This document shows, one piece after another, positions 1-8,268 of a DNA stretch of 64,000 bases (the stretch's first letter is position 1; the number at the start of each line of letters is the position of its first letter). The DNA is taken from NCBI RefSeq assembly GCF_001969265.1, contig NZ_CP019304.1, positions 3,658,001 through 3,722,000 of the forward strand. The letters run 5' to 3'. Origin of the DNA: Arthrobacter sp. QXT-31 (GTDB lineage Bacteria; Actinomycetota; Actinomycetes; Actinomycetales; Micrococcaceae). The translations under genes and the position numbers were made by a program. Under the pieces are notes generated by a model. That model saw only the letters and a list, made by a program, of their open reading frames with translations. It was not told the DNA's origin and did not search any database.

Positions 1-1
1 G

Positions 2-256
2 GACGTCGTCCTGCAGCTCACCGCCGATGACGAGGAACTCGTGCACCGCCTGCTGGGCCGCGCAAAGGAAACCGGCCGCAGTGACGACAATGAAGCCGTC
101 ATCCGCCACCGCCTGGACCTCTACCACGAGCAGACCGAGGCTGTTGTGGCCAAGTATGCCGAACGCGGCATCCTGACCCAGGTGGACGGCATCGGCCAGA
201 TCGACGAGGTCACCGACCGCGTGATGCAGGCCATCAAGGAAGCTCAGGCCGCCTGA
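2..256 (+). CDS. adk: Adenylate kinase, C-terminal part (cut by window edge)
   Basis: Adenylate kinase interconverts ATP, AMP and ADP in the cytosol. Only the last 84 codons are inside the window, and the reading frame is open back to base 2. The visible part has the LID-to-CORE signature of the family: a DD-E-VxxR-like stretch, then NEAVIRHRLDLYHEQTEAVV, the helix that follows the LID and carries the conserved Arg residues, and an end that packs on the CORE. It lies just upstream of map, the usual order in actinobacterial spc operons (secY-adk-map-infA). A terminator-like hairpin follows the stop. Identity is firm from sequence and context; the P-loop lies outside the window. Confidence 0.93.
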   Translation, partial: DVVLQLTADDEELVHRLLGRAKETGRSDDNEAVIRHRLDLYHEQTEAVVAKYAERGILTQVDGIGQIDEVTDRVMQAIKEAQAA

Positions 257-274
257 TATCAGTTCCAACGCTGC

Positions 275-315
275 GAGGCTCCTCCCGGACCATTGGGGAG
301 GGGCCTCCGGCTTTT
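275..315 (+). terminator. Terminator-like hairpin after adk
   Basis: Arms at 275-286 and 296-307 are nearly perfect complements (GAGGCTCCTCCC against GGGAGGGGCCTC) around a loop of about 9 bases, followed by CGGCTTTT. A second 8-bp perfect hairpin lies at 338-356, just before the map ribosome binding site, so map may have its own start of transcription or the signal may be leaky. Confidence 0.6.
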
Positions 316-384
316 AGCCCCGCAGTTTTTGGTCCCAGCCCGGCAGCTTGCCGGGCAGGGGCCCATTGAGAGGAAGCACCGCTG

Positions 385-1215
385 ATGGCATTCGGCCAGC
401 CACGGATTGAATACAAGACCAACGCCCAGATGCGCACCATGCATGAGGCCGGGCTCGTCCTGAGCCGCGCGCTCGACGCCGCCGTGGCCGCAGCAGCCCC
501 GGGCGTCACGACCCGGCAGCTCGACGAGGTCTTCGCGGCGGTGCTGCTGGAAGCGGGCGCCAAGTCCAACTTCCTGGGCTACCATGGGTTCCCCGCCAGC
601 ATCTGCACGTCCGTCAACGAGGAAGTGGTGCACGGCATCCCGGGCGAGAAGGTCCTGCAGGACGGGGACATCATCTCCATCGACGGCGGCGCGATCGTCA
701 ACGGCTGGCACTCCGACTCCGCCCGGACCGTCATCGTGGGAACACCGGACCCGGAGGACCAGCGTCTCTCCGACGTCACCGAGGCCGCCATGTGGCACGG
801 CATCGCCGGCCTGGCCAACGGCAAGTTCGTTGGCGACATCGGCGCGGCCATTGACGACTATGTCTCCTCGGTGCCGGGCAAGCCCCTCGGCATCCTCGAA
901 GACTACGTCGGCCACGGCATCGGCTCGGAGATGCACATGGCCCCCGACGTGCTGAACTACCGCACCAGCCACCGCGGCCCGAAGATCCGGCCTGGCCTGT
1001 GCCTGGCGATCGAGCCGATGCTGGTGCGGGGCGGCATCGAGACGGCGGTTCTGGAGGACGACTGGACAGTGGTCACCACCGACGGCAAGCGCTCATGCCA
1101 GTGGGAGCACTCTGTGGCCGTGCACGAGAAGGGCATCTGGGTCCTCTCGGCGCCTGACGGTGGCGCCGAGAAGCTCGCGCCCCTCGGCGTGGTGCCGGTC
1201 CCGATCCCCAACTGA
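385..1215 (+). CDS. map: Methionine aminopeptidase, type I
   Basis: Removes the initiator methionine from nascent proteins. The 276-aa product has the full pita-bread metallo-aminopeptidase fold: His83 in the NEEVVHGIPG segment, metal ligands Asp100 (SIDGG), Asp111 (HSDSARTV), His177 (GHGIG), Glu210 (AIEPM) and Glu241 (WEHSVAV). All five metal ligands are present. The ATG at 385 is preceded by GAGAGGAAG at a suitable distance. Its place after adk and before infA matches the spc operon of actinobacteria, although here a P1-family peptidase gene separates map from infA. The length fits a type I enzyme without a large N-terminal extension. Confidence 0.96.
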   Translation: MAFGQPRIEYKTNAQMRTMHEAGLVLSRALDAAVAAAAPGVTTRQLDEVFAAVLLEAGAKSNFLGYHGFPASICTSVNEEVVHGIPGEKVLQDGDIISIDGGAIVNGWHSDSARTVIVGTPDPEDQRLSDVTEAAMWHGIAGLANGKFVGDIGAAIDDYVSSVPGKPLGILEDYVGHGIGSEMHMAPDVLNYRTSHRGPKIRPGLCLAIEPMLVRGGIETAVLEDDWTVVTTDGKRSCQWEHSVAVHEKGIWVLSAPDGGAEKLAPLGVVPVPIPN

Positions 1216-1244
1216 CGACGCTCATCTAACGCTGCGACGCGCTG

Positions 1245-1288
1245 AATCCCTGGCGACACCGGAATTCCCGTGTCGCCAGGGATTTTGC
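1245..1288 (+). terminator. Rho-independent terminator after map
   Basis: Perfect 15-bp inverted repeat: AATCCCTGGCGACAC at 1245-1259 and its complement at 1270-1284, with a 10-base loop and a T tract. The GTG at 1270 lies inside the right arm, which argues against using it as the start of the downstream peptidase. Confidence 0.85.
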
Positions 1289-1344
1289 GCGTCACGGAGA
1301 ACTTTCTGCATCCCAATGTTGGGGTACCGGGGCAGAATGGGGCC

Positions 1345-2337
1345 ATGGAAGCGACTGAGGAGAGCCGGGCGCAGGGCAAGATCACCGACGTGCCCGGGAT
1401 CCGGGTGGGACACCAGCAGAAGTCCGACGGCGGGTGGCTGAGCGGCGTGACCGTGGTCCTGCCCCCTGCGGGGACAGTGGGTTCGGTGGACGTGCGCGGG
1501 GGAGGGCCCGGCACCCATGAGACCGACGCGCTCGACCCCACGACGCTGGTGTCCACGGTGGACGCCGTGGTCCTTACCGGTGGCAGCGCCTACGGGCTGG
1601 TGACCGCGCACGGCGCCCAGCGCTGGTGCGAGGAGCAGGGCCGGGGCTTCGCCGTCACTGGCGGGGTGGTGCCCATCGTTCCCGCCGCCGCCATCTTCGA
1701 CCTCGGCCGCGGCGGCGACTTCAACGCCCGCCCGGACGCGGAGATGGGTTACGCGGCAGCCGCAGTGGCCGGCTCACAGGCGGAGGGGCACGAGGTCGAA
1801 TGCGGCAGCGTGGGGGCCGGCACCGGAGCGGTCATGGGACGCGGGAAGTATAAAGGGGGAGTCGGGACAGCATCCGTCACCCTGGAGAACGGGGTGGTGG
1901 TCGGGGCGCTGGCTGTAGTGAACGCCGTGGGCCTGCCGCTGGTTGGGCCTGCTGAAACCCAGACCGGAGATTTCGCCGCGTTCAATCAGCGGGATCTATC
2001 CGCCCCGACCTTCAACACAACCCTGGTGGTCGTCGCCACGGACGCGGTGCTGGATGCGGCCGAGGGCAAGCGCACCGCCTCGGCTGCGCATGCCGGCCTG
2101 GCCCGGGCGCTGAATCCGAGCCACACCCTGGCCGACGGGGACACGGTGTTCTGCCTCGCTACCGGAGCCCGGGAGCTGGACAGGAGTACGGAAGCCGCCC
2201 GGCAGATAAGTCTCATTACCCTGCAGAGTGCGGCAGCCGACGTCGTACGTTTGGCCATCCTGGACGGGGTCAGCAGCGCGCAGCCGGTGACGACTCCTGC
2301 GGGCGAATTTGGTGCATACCCGGGCAATGTGCGCTAA
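1345..2337 (+). CDS. P1 family (S58, DmpA/NylC-like) self-processing peptidase
   Basis: N-terminal-nucleophile hydrolase of the DmpA/NylC type, a family that includes aminopeptidases and nylon-oligomer hydrolases; the natural substrate cannot be read from sequence. The product from ATG 1345 is 330 aa. It begins with the family signature [11 protein letters not shown], continues with [16 protein letters not shown] and LTGGSAYGL, and has [12 protein letters not shown] at about 223-234. Asn224/Thr225 is the expected autocleavage site that frees the nucleophilic Thr. The open frame extends to GTG 1270, but that codon is inside the map terminator and the extra residues do not resemble the family. 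It sits between map and infA, so it interrupts the usual operon order. It probably has its own promoter, which I could not place. Confidence 0.85.
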   Translation: MEATEESRAQGKITDVPGIRVGHQQKSDGGWLSGVTVVLPPAGTVGSVDVRGGGPGTHETDALDPTTLVSTVDAVVLTGGSAYGLVTAHGAQRWCEEQGRGFAVTGGVVPIVPAAAIFDLGRGGDFNARPDAEMGYAAAAVAGSQAEGHEVECGSVGAGTGAVMGRGKYKGGVGTASVTLENGVVVGALAVVNAVGLPLVGPAETQTGDFAAFNQRDLSAPTFNTTLVVVATDAVLDAAEGKRTASAAHAGLARALNPSHTLADGDTVFCLATGARELDRSTEAARQISLITLQSAAADVVRLAILDGVSSAQPVTTPAGEFGAYPGNVR

Positions 2338-2347
2338 CATGGCTGGA

Positions 2348-2377
2348 TTTAACTTTCCGGGCTGAATGCCGTAGAGT
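2348..2377 (+). promoter_or_regulatory. Candidate promoter upstream of infA
   Basis: TTTAAC (2348-2353), an 18-base spacer and TAGAGT (2372-2377) resemble a SigA-type promoter about 130 bases before infA. It lies just after the P1 peptidase stop, where a fresh start for the infA-rplQ group would be expected. Pattern match only. Confidence 0.35.
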
Positions 2378-2507
2378 TGCATGTTGGTTGTCTGCCCTGC
2401 CACGCCCAATTGCGGGCCGGAGGGCGACGGTCAATCAAATCAAAAACGTCCGCAGTAATGTCCGGCGCCTGCCGGAGGTCTGCGGCAAACAACAGTTAGC
2501 GGAGGAT

Positions 2508-2729
2508 ATGGCCAAGAAGGACGGGGTCATTGAGATCGAGGGCGTAGTGACTGAGGCGCTGCCCAACGCGATGTTTCGTGTTGAGCTCACCAACAAGCAC
2601 GTCGTCCTGGCACACATCTCTGGAAAGATGCGCCAGCACTACATCAGGATTCTCCCTGAGGACCGCGTAGTGGTGGAGCTGAGCCCTTACGACCTGACAC
2701 GTGGTCGTATCGTCTACCGCTACAAGTAA
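2508..2729 (+). CDS. infA: Translation initiation factor IF-1
   Basis: IF-1 is a 73-aa S1/OB-fold protein that binds the A site of the 30S subunit during initiation. The product reads [14 protein letters not shown] at the start and ends with [13 protein letters not shown], close to full identity with actinobacterial IF-1. The ATG at 2508 has the strong ribosome binding site GCGGAGG six bases upstream. The frame is open to 2388, but the extra residues are not IF-1-like. It is followed at 70 bases by rpmJ, as in most bacteria. IF-1 is an essential single-copy gene. Very secure. Confidence 0.98.
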   Translation: MAKKDGVIEIEGVVTEALPNAMFRVELTNKHVVLAHISGKMRQHYIRILPEDRVVVELSPYDLTRGRIVYRYK

Positions 2730-2799
2730 ACGTTGGACGGCCAGGGCAGCAGCCTGAGGCCGGTTCATCGGACCAACTGCTATCACGCAAAGGAACGCC

Positions 2800-2913
2800 A
2801 TGAAGGTCAAGCCGAGCGTCAAGCAGATCTGCGAAAAGTGCAAAGTGATCCGCCGTAACGGCCGGGTCATGGTGATCTGCGAGAACCCGCGCCACAAGCA
2901 GCGCCAGGGCTAA
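2800..2913 (+). CDS. rpmJ: 50S ribosomal protein L36
   Basis: L36 is a 37-aa zinc-ribbon protein of the large subunit. Translation from ATG 2800 gives [19 protein letters not shown] and ends in [10 protein letters not shown]. The four zinc ligands of the C+ form are present: Cys11, Cys14, Cys27 and His32. An AAGGAA ribosome binding site precedes it. The C+ form requires zinc; many actinobacteria also carry a zinc-independent paralogue elsewhere, which is not in this window. Position between infA and rpsM is canonical. Confidence 0.97.
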   Translation: MKVKPSVKQICEKCKVIRRNGRVMVICENPRHKQRQG

Positions 2914-3023
2914 TTCCCTTTCGGGAACCCCTGGGTTGCTAACCCACGCAAGTAAATAAAGGCAGCACAAGCTGAACTGGGACGTATGGGCCTGGACAGC
3001 TAACCCCCGGTCGGAGGCTGGGG

Positions 3024-3040
3024 CCGCACTGAAAGTGCGG
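3024..3040 (+). promoter_or_regulatory. Leader hairpin upstream of rpsM
   Basis: CCGCACT-GAA-AGTGCGG forms a perfect 7-bp hairpin 45 bases before rpsM, inside a 171-base stretch between rpmJ and rpsM that holds no gene. It may be a translational control element or simply an RNA-stabilising stem; no known leader family was recognised. Confidence 0.35.
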
Positions 3041-3084
3041 GTGTACTGCCTACGACCTCCGGTTTATCAAGGAGTACCGCCACT

Positions 3085-3459
3085 ATGGCTCGTCTCGCTG
3101 GCGTAGACATTCCCCGCGAAAAGCGGCTGGAAATTGCGCTTACTTACATCTACGGCGTGGGCAAGACCCGTGCACACGAAACCCTGGCTGCCACCGGCAT
3201 CAGCGCTGACGTTCGGGTCAAGGACCTGACGGACGCGCAGCTGGTCGAGCTGCGTGACTACATTGAAGGCAACTACAAGGTTGAGGGTGACCTTCGCCGC
3301 GAAGTGGCAGCAGACATCCGCCGCAAGGTTGAGATCGGCAGCTACGAAGGCCTGCGTCACCGCAAGGGCCTGCCCGTACGCGGTCAGCGTACGAAGACCA
3401 ACGCTCGTACCCGCAAGGGCCCGAAGCGCACCGTCGCCGGCAAGAAGAAGGCCCGCTAA
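3085..3459 (+). CDS. rpsM: 30S ribosomal protein S13
   Basis: S13 sits in the head of the small subunit and contacts the P-site tRNA and bridge B1. The 124-aa product starts [14 protein letters not shown], contains the helix-two-turn-helix motif with the IYGVG signature, and ends in the basic [18 protein letters not shown] tail that reaches tRNA. Length is normal. The start has the AAGGAG ribosome binding site. It opens the alpha operon (rpsM-rpsK-rpoA-rplQ). Unlike mycobacteria, no rpsD follows rpsK, so S4 must be encoded elsewhere. Confidence 0.98.
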   Translation: MARLAGVDIPREKRLEIALTYIYGVGKTRAHETLAATGISADVRVKDLTDAQLVELRDYIEGNYKVEGDLRREVAADIRRKVEIGSYEGLRHRKGLPVRGQRTKTNARTRKGPKRTVAGKKKAR

Positions 3460-3460
3460 A

Positions 3461-3484
3461 CACATTTGCCTCTTGGCAAATGTG
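3461..3484 (+). other. Intergenic hairpin between rpsM and rpsK
   Basis: Perfect 10-bp stem CACATTTGCC / GGCAAATGTG with a TCTT loop, 2 bases after the rpsM stop. There is no T tract, so it looks like an mRNA processing or stability stem, not a terminator. Confidence 0.5.
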
Positions 3485-3529
3485 GGATCAGCAAGGCCTT
3501 CCCCCAAATAACTTTCTGTAGGAGAAGAA

Positions 3530-3931
3530 ATGCCCCCGAAGACTCGTGGCGCGGTTCGCAAGCCGCGTAAGAAGGACAAGAAGAATATCGCGCTTGGCCA
3601 GGCGCACATCAAGAGCACGTTCAACAACACCATCGTGTCCATCACGGACCCGACCGGTGCTGTGATCTCCTGGGCTTCCGCCGGTGAGGTTGGATTCAAG
3701 GGCTCCCGTAAGTCCACCCCGTTCGCTGCGCAGATGGCTGCCGAAGCTGCCGCCAAGCGTGCACAGGAGCACGGCCTGAAGAAGGTTGACGTGTTCGTCA
3801 AGGGACCGGGTTCCGGACGCGAAACCGCGATCCGTTCGCTGCAGGCTGCCGGCCTCGAGGTTGGCTCCATCCAGGACGTCACCCCCGCCGCCCACAACGG
3901 CTGCCGTCCGCCGAAGCGCCGCCGCGTCTAA
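3530..3931 (+). CDS. rpsK: 30S ribosomal protein S11
   Basis: S11 lies on the platform of the 30S subunit and helps shape the mRNA exit channel and the Shine-Dalgarno cleft. The product is 133 aa, begins [19 protein letters not shown], has the family core [18 protein letters not shown] and [12 protein letters not shown], and ends [18 protein letters not shown]. The NG in AHNGC is the conserved Asn-Gly that forms isoaspartate in E. coli S11. GTAGGAG precedes the ATG. It is followed by rpoA after a large intergenic hairpin. Confidence 0.98.
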   Translation: MPPKTRGAVRKPRKKDKKNIALGQAHIKSTFNNTIVSITDPTGAVISWASAGEVGFKGSRKSTPFAAQMAAEAAAKRAQEHGLKKVDVFVKGPGSGRETAIRSLQAAGLEVGSIQDVTPAAHNGCRPPKRRRV

Positions 3932-3950
3932 GTACTTTTCGCAGCTTGGA

Positions 3951-3983
3951 GCTTGCCCGGACCCGTTTCGGGTCCGGGCAAGC
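3951..3983 (+). other. Large perfect hairpin between rpsK and rpoA
   Basis: A 15-bp perfect stem, GCTTGCCCGGACCCG (3951-3965) and its complement (3969-3983), closes a three-base TTT loop. No T tract follows. It sits in the position where rpsD occurs in some relatives and could set the ratio of ribosomal protein to RNA polymerase alpha mRNA. Confidence 0.55.
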
Positions 3984-4063
3984 CCAGCGCGTTAAGTCCT
4001 CAGACCGATTTTCCACCACCTGTGTTGCGTCATATAGCGGATGCTCGCCGAAAGGAAACCTAA

Positions 4064-5074
4064 GTGCTCATTGCACAGCGCCCCACCCTCTCCGAAGAGG
4101 TCGTCTCCGAAAACCGCTCCCGTTTCATCATTGAACCGCTGGAGCCGGGCTTCGGATACACCCTCGGAAACTCCCTCCGCCGTACCCTGCTCTCCTCCAT
4201 CCCCGGTGCCGCTGTAACCAGCATCCGGATCGATGGCGTGCTGCACGAGTTCACGACGGTTCCGGGTGTCAAGGAAGATGTCACCGAGATCATCCTCAAC
4301 ATCAAGAACCTGTCCGTGTCCTCCGAGCACGACGAGCCGGTTGTTGCTTACCTGCGCAAGCAGGGCCCCGGAGTCGTCACCGCCGCGGACATCGCTCCGC
4401 CGGCCGGCGTCGAGTTCCACAACCCGGATCTGCACATTGCCACGCTGAACTCGAAGGGCAAGTTCGAACTCGAACTGACCATCGAGCGCGGCCGCGGCTA
4501 CGTTTCGGCAGCTCAGAACAAGTCCGGCGACGCAGAGATCGGCCGTATTCCGGTCGACTCCATCTACTCGCCGGTGCTGAAGGTTACTTTCCGCGTGGAA
4601 GCCACCCGTGTTGAGCAGCGCACCGACTTCGACAAGCTGATTGTCGACGTCGAGACCAAGCAGGCCATCGCCCCGCGCGATGCCGTTGCTTCCGCTGGCA
4701 CCACCCTGGTGGAACTGTTCGGTCTGGCCCGCGAGCTGAACACCGCAGCTGAGGGTATCGAAATCGGCCCGTCGCCGACGGATGCTGCCCTGGCAGCAGA
4801 CATGGCTCTGCCGATCGAGGATCTGGACCTCACCGTCCGTTCCTACAACTGCCTCAAGCGTGAGGGCATCCACACCGTGGGTGAACTCGTTGCCCGCTCC
4901 GAGGCTGACCTGATGGACATCCGCAACTTCGGTGCGAAGTCCATCGATGAGGTCAAGGCAAAGCTGGTTGAACTGGGCCTGTCCCTGAAGGACTCCCCTC
5001 CCGGTTTCGACCTCGCTGCCCGCGCCGCAGCCATCGAAGAGGACGACGCCGCGTTCAGCGACGACGAGCTCTAA
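4064..5074 (+). CDS. rpoA: DNA-directed RNA polymerase alpha subunit
   Basis: The alpha dimer nucleates assembly of RNA polymerase and its C-terminal domain contacts UP elements and activators. The 336-aa product has the N-terminal assembly domain with [20 protein letters not shown] (residues about 20-40), a linker near 225-240, and a C-terminal domain containing [18 protein letters not shown] and [14 protein letters not shown]. Start is GTG 4064 with AAAGGAA upstream. The last residues are acidic ([12 protein letters not shown]). Length matches actinobacterial alpha. It is followed by rplQ, as in all alpha operons. Confidence 0.98.
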   Translation: MLIAQRPTLSEEVVSENRSRFIIEPLEPGFGYTLGNSLRRTLLSSIPGAAVTSIRIDGVLHEFTTVPGVKEDVTEIILNIKNLSVSSEHDEPVVAYLRKQGPGVVTAADIAPPAGVEFHNPDLHIATLNSKGKFELELTIERGRGYVSAAQNKSGDAEIGRIPVDSIYSPVLKVTFRVEATRVEQRTDFDKLIVDVETKQAIAPRDAVASAGTTLVELFGLARELNTAAEGIEIGPSPTDAALAADMALPIEDLDLTVRSYNCLKREGIHTVGELVARSEADLMDIRNFGAKSIDEVKAKLVELGLSLKDSPPGFDLAARAAAIEEDDAAFSDDEL

Positions 5075-5152
5075 CAAGCAGATCTTGGCCGAGGGGCTGG
5101 CCCGCACCGCGTTGTGCGCAGCCTCCCGGCTTCCATATGAGGAGAAACAATT

Positions 5153-5737
5153 ATGCCTACCCCCACTAAGGGTCCGCGCCTCGGAGGCGGCCCGGCTCAC
5201 GAGCGCCTGATGCTCGCGAACCTGGCTTCCGCACTGTTCGAGCACAAGCGGATCACCACCACGGTCACCAAGGCCAAGCGCCTGAAGCCGTACGCAGAGC
5301 GCCTGGTCACCTTCGCCAAGCGTGGCGACCTCGCTTCCCGCCGCCGCGTTCTCGGCCTGATCAGCAACAAGGGCGTCGTCCACGAGCTGTTCACCGACAT
5401 CGCCCAGGCTGTGGAGAACCGCAACGGCGGCTACACCCGCATCACCAAGATCGGCAACCGTAAGGGCGACAACGCTCCCATGGCTGTCATCGAGCTGGTT
5501 CTGGAGCCCGTTTCCGCCAAGCAGGCTGTTGTAGCCGAGGCCACCCAGGCCGCCGCTGCTGCTGCTCCGGCTGCTGAGGAAGCTCCCGAGGCAGAGGTCA
5601 CCGAGACCGAAGCTGCTGAGACCGAAGCTGCAACCGAAGAGGCTCCTGCCGCTGAGGAAGCTCCGGCTGAAGAGGCTCCGGCCGAGGAAGCTGCTGCTGA
5701 AGAGGCTCCTGCCGACGAGGCCAAGGACGCGAAGTAA
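5153..5737 (+). CDS. rplQ: 50S ribosomal protein L17 with Ala/Glu-rich tail
   Basis: L17 lies near the peptide exit tunnel of the large subunit. Residues 1-120 are a normal L17 ([51 protein letters not shown]). Residues 125-194 form a low-complexity Ala/Glu tail with repeated EEAPA units, giving 194 aa against about 120 in E. coli. Such acidic tails are known on L17 of high-GC actinobacteria, with unknown role. The ATG at 5153 has GAGGAG upstream. It ends the alpha operon; a terminator follows at 5779. Confidence 0.97.
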   Translation: MPTPTKGPRLGGGPAHERLMLANLASALFEHKRITTTVTKAKRLKPYAERLVTFAKRGDLASRRRVLGLISNKGVVHELFTDIAQAVENRNGGYTRITKIGNRKGDNAPMAVIELVLEPVSAKQAVVAEATQAAAAAAPAAEEAPEAEVTETEAAETEAATEEAPAAEEAPAEEAPAEEAAAEEAPADEAKDAK

Positions 5738-5768
5738 TTCGCTAAATCCTTCGCATAGACTTGAGTCT

Positions 5769-6659
5769 ATGACCCACCAAAAACCCGCTGCCCCCGTATT
5801 GGGGGGCGGCGGGTTTTTGCGTATCCGGCTGGATCTCGCGTACGACGGCGGCCCGTTCAGCGGGTGGGCAGTGCAGCCCGGTTTGCCGACCGTTCAGGGA
5901 GTTCTGGAGGAGGCGCTGGAGCTGCTGCTCCGCCGTCCGGTACGTGTCACGGTGGCCGGGCGCACCGACGCCGGCGTGCACGCCCGCGGCCAGGTGGTAC
6001 ACCTCGACCTCACGGAAGCCGAGTGGCTGGGACTGAGCCGGGGTGCGGCAATTGATCCCGCCGTCGCCCTTCTGCGCCGCCTGCGGGGTACGCTTAGCCG
6101 GGGGCTGGGGGACCAGACCGGCGCGATCGTGGTGCACCACGCGGCTGTTGCGCCCGAGGGTTTCGATGCGCGCTTCTCAGCCCTGTGGCGCCGCTACAGC
6201 TACCGCATCGCTGATGGTCTGGAGAAGTGGGATCCGCTCAGCCGCTACGACACTCTGTGGCACAAGGATCCGCTGGACGTGGACCTGCTGAACGAGGGTT
6301 CCGCGCAGCTGCTGGGCCTGCACAACTTCCTGTCTTTCTGCAAACCGCGGGAGGGCTCCACCACCGTCCGTGAACTGCAGCGTTTCGAGTTTTCCCGCGG
6401 TCAGGACGGCGTCATCGTTGCCACCGTCCAGGCCGATGCCTTCTGCCACAACATGGTGCGGGCGCTGGTGGGGTCGGCCCTGTACGTGGGGGAGGGGCAG
6501 GAGCGTCCGGAGTGGCTGCACGAGCGGCTGCTGGCGAGGAAGCGCGACGCCCGGTCCGTCCTGGCCGCGCCCCACCCGCTGGTCCTGGAGGAAGTGGCAT
6601 ATCCGTCCGACGGCGAACTGCTGGCCAGGGCAGAACTCACGCGGGCGCTGCGAGAGTAA
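5769..6659 (+). CDS. truA: tRNA pseudouridine38-40 synthase TruA
   Basis: Converts uridines 38-40 in the anticodon arm of many tRNAs to pseudouridine. The family core starts at LRIRLDLAYDGGPFSGWAVQ; catalytic Asp67 lies in VAGRTDAGVHARG, and the later FSALWRRYSYRI and VQADAFCHNMVRALVG motifs are present. About 296 aa from ATG 5769, or 280 aa from the in-frame TTG at 5817. The start is uncertain: ATG 5769 lies inside a small palindrome and the next 16 codons form the rplQ terminator; neither start has a clear ribosome binding site. It follows rplQ, as in most actinobacteria, but rplM, its usual downstream neighbour, is 23 kb away. Confidence 0.93.
   Translation: MTHQKPAAPVLGGGGFLRIRLDLAYDGGPFSGWAVQPGLPTVQGVLEEALELLLRRPVRVTVAGRTDAGVHARGQVVHLDLTEAEWLGLSRGAAIDPAVALLRRLRGTLSRGLGDQTGAIVVHHAAVAPEGFDARFSALWRRYSYRIADGLEKWDPLSRYDTLWHKDPLDVDLLNEGSAQLLGLHNFLSFCKPREGSTTVRELQRFEFSRGQDGVIVATVQADAFCHNMVRALVGSALYVGEGQERPEWLHERLLARKRDARSVLAAPHPLVLEEVAYPSDGELLARAELTRALRE
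5779..5818 (+). terminator. Terminator after rplQ, overlapping the 5' end of truA
   Basis: AAAAACCCGC..CCCCC pairs with GGGGG..GCGGGTTTTT around a GTATT loop, ending in five Ts: a classic intrinsic terminator. It overlaps the first 17 codons of truA if that gene starts at ATG 5769. A second 8-bp palindrome, CATAGACT-TG-AGTCTATG (5754-5771), includes that ATG. Confidence 0.8.
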
Positions 6660-6774
6660 CGCCCGGTCCGCGACCTTGTGTTGCAGGACGTGAGGGTGGT
6701 CCCTCGTTTACGCGTATCCGGCTAGTAGGCTGGGACGCAGTCTTAAGTCATGCGGTCCTTACAGGGGGTAAGGG

Positions 6775-7677
6775 ATGAATGATCGTCGCGTTGTTGTGGT
6801 CATCGAGCGGGATGCGGAAGTCCGCTCGCTGCTGGAGGCCACGCTCGGGGAAGCCGGTTTCGAGGTGCATTGCGCTGCCACCGGTGACGCCGGGATTGCT
6901 TTGGTGCGCGCAAAGCAGCCTGACACTGTCACGCTGGACCTGGTGCTTCCCGGCATGGGCGGCTACGAGGTGCTGCGGCGCATCCGGGAATTCAGCCACA
7001 CCTACATCCTGGTGGTCACAGCGCGGAACGACCTTGGGACGACGCTCCGGGCCTTCGACGCCGGGGCTGACGATTACATGGTCAAGCCCATCCGGCCCCG
7101 GGAACTCCGCGTCCGCGTTGACGGAATGCTTCGCCGGCCCCGGGAGCTGACGGTTCCTCCCATCGTGACGCCGCGGGAACCGCCCCTGGTTTCCCCACGG
7201 CTCCGGGCTTCACGGCCGGTGCCCCGGGCCCAGCCGGTGCGGACAGAGCCCCGGCCGAGTCCAAGGTTGGGGCCGCGCCCACAGCCGGTCCCTTCGTCGA
7301 GCGTACTGGCCGGCCTTCCAGTGGCCCAGGACCCGTCAGTGGCGAAAGCCTATGAGCACAAGGGGCTGGCGATCGACTGTGCAGCGCGCGCCGCAACCCT
7401 CGGCGGCCGTGCCCTGCAGCTGACCCGCACCGAGTTCGACCTTCTGTACATCCTGCTGCAGCGCGGCAGTGGCATAGTCACCAAGGCGGAACTCGCCGGG
7501 CTTCTAGGCCTCGTGAAGCGGGAAGCCGGCAGCCCGGACAGCCCCGGTGGCGGGACGCGGGACCCCGGCCGAATCGTCGAAACGCACATTGGTAACCTCC
7601 GCCGCAAGCTCGGCGACGACGCCCGTCGCCCCCGCTGGCTAAAGACGGTCCGCGGCGCAGGGTACACCTTGGCGTAG
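6775..7677 (+). CDS. OmpR-like response regulator with altered acidic pocket
   Basis: Predicted DNA-binding regulator of 300 aa: receiver domain (5-122), a Pro/Arg-rich linker (about 125-190) and a winged-helix domain (about 200-300) ending VETHIGNLRRKLGDD and WLKTVRGAGYTLA. Receiver residues Asp55 (phosphoacceptor, TLDLVLPG), Thr82 and Lys104 (VKP) are present. The acidic pair is changed: where PhoB has Glu-Asp, this protein has Glu11-Arg12, so metal binding and phosphorylation may be weak. GGGGGTAAGGG precedes the ATG. It is a paralogue of the regulator at 12330. The gene that follows encodes an orphan kinase ATPase domain. Target genes are unknown. Confidence 0.85.
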   Translation: MNDRRVVVVIERDAEVRSLLEATLGEAGFEVHCAATGDAGIALVRAKQPDTVTLDLVLPGMGGYEVLRRIREFSHTYILVVTARNDLGTTLRAFDAGADDYMVKPIRPRELRVRVDGMLRRPRELTVPPIVTPREPPLVSPRLRASRPVPRAQPVRTEPRPSPRLGPRPQPVPSSSVLAGLPVAQDPSVAKAYEHKGLAIDCAARAATLGGRALQLTRTEFDLLYILLQRGSGIVTKAELAGLLGLVKREAGSPDSPGGGTRDPGRIVETHIGNLRRKLGDDARRPRWLKTVRGAGYTLA

Positions 7678-7761
7678 GGGCTGGCGGCGCGTCCCTGCAA
7701 ACGGGGGACACGCCGGGGAGGTTACAAGAAAATAACAAGGCAGCGGGCGCACCTTTAATGC

Positions 7762-8244
7762 ATGAAATCACTTACGAGCGACGACGTCGTTGCAGTCCGT
7801 GGCGTTCTGACCGATACGCATCCGGTTGATTTCTATGCGCTTGGCGTCGCGGGGGCGATTGACCGTTTGGCCATCCCGCTGCGCGAACGCGGGATCACCG
7901 TGCACCTCGAGGCGCCCCATCACGGCATGGAAGTGGACAGGAAGTCTGCCACGCTGCTCTACCGGGCGGCGCAGGAGCTCCTCAGCAACATCCATAAGTA
8001 CGCCGAGGCGTCTACCGTGACCGTTCGGCTTTGGTGCGTCTGCCGCTCAGGTGACAACCACGCTATCCAGCTCCGCGTGACCGACGACGGGGCCGGCTTC
8101 GATGTCGAGGCCGCAACCCACGGCAGGCATTCGGGTATGGGGCTGCGGCTCATGCGCCTGGCTGTAACTTCCGCGGACGGTCAGCTGGCAATGGAGTCGT
8201 CCCCGGCGGGAACATCCGTCACCGTGACCCTGCCGCTGGACTAG
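7762..8244 (+). CDS. Orphan histidine-kinase ATPase domain (NarX/LiaS type)
   Basis: 160-aa protein made almost only of a HATPase_c domain. The N box is YRAAQELLSNIHKYAEAS (Asn76), the G1 box DDGAGFD (Asp109) and the G2 box GMGLRLM (125-131). Residues 13-52 resemble the linker between the dimerisation helices and the ATPase domain of NarX-type kinases (THPVDFYALGVAGAIDRLA). The sensor region, membrane segments and phosphorylatable His are missing, so it cannot be a normal autokinase. It could act as a phosphatase, an anti-sigma-like kinase or a partner of another protein. No clear ribosome binding site precedes ATG 7762. The neighbour regulator is OmpR-type, not the NarL-type usually paired with such kinases. 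Confidence 0.75.
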   Translation: MKSLTSDDVVAVRGVLTDTHPVDFYALGVAGAIDRLAIPLRERGITVHLEAPHHGMEVDRKSATLLYRAAQELLSNIHKYAEASTVTVRLWCVCRSGDNHAIQLRVTDDGAGFDVEAATHGRHSGMGLRLMRLAVTSADGQLAMESSPAGTSVTVTLPLD

Positions 8245-8268
8245 GGCGGATTGTCCCTTATCTCCGTT

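Noticed and set aside
3992..5383. 463-aa minus-strand frame opposite rpoA and rplQ
   Set aside because: Shadow of essential genes; no domain or ribosome binding site.
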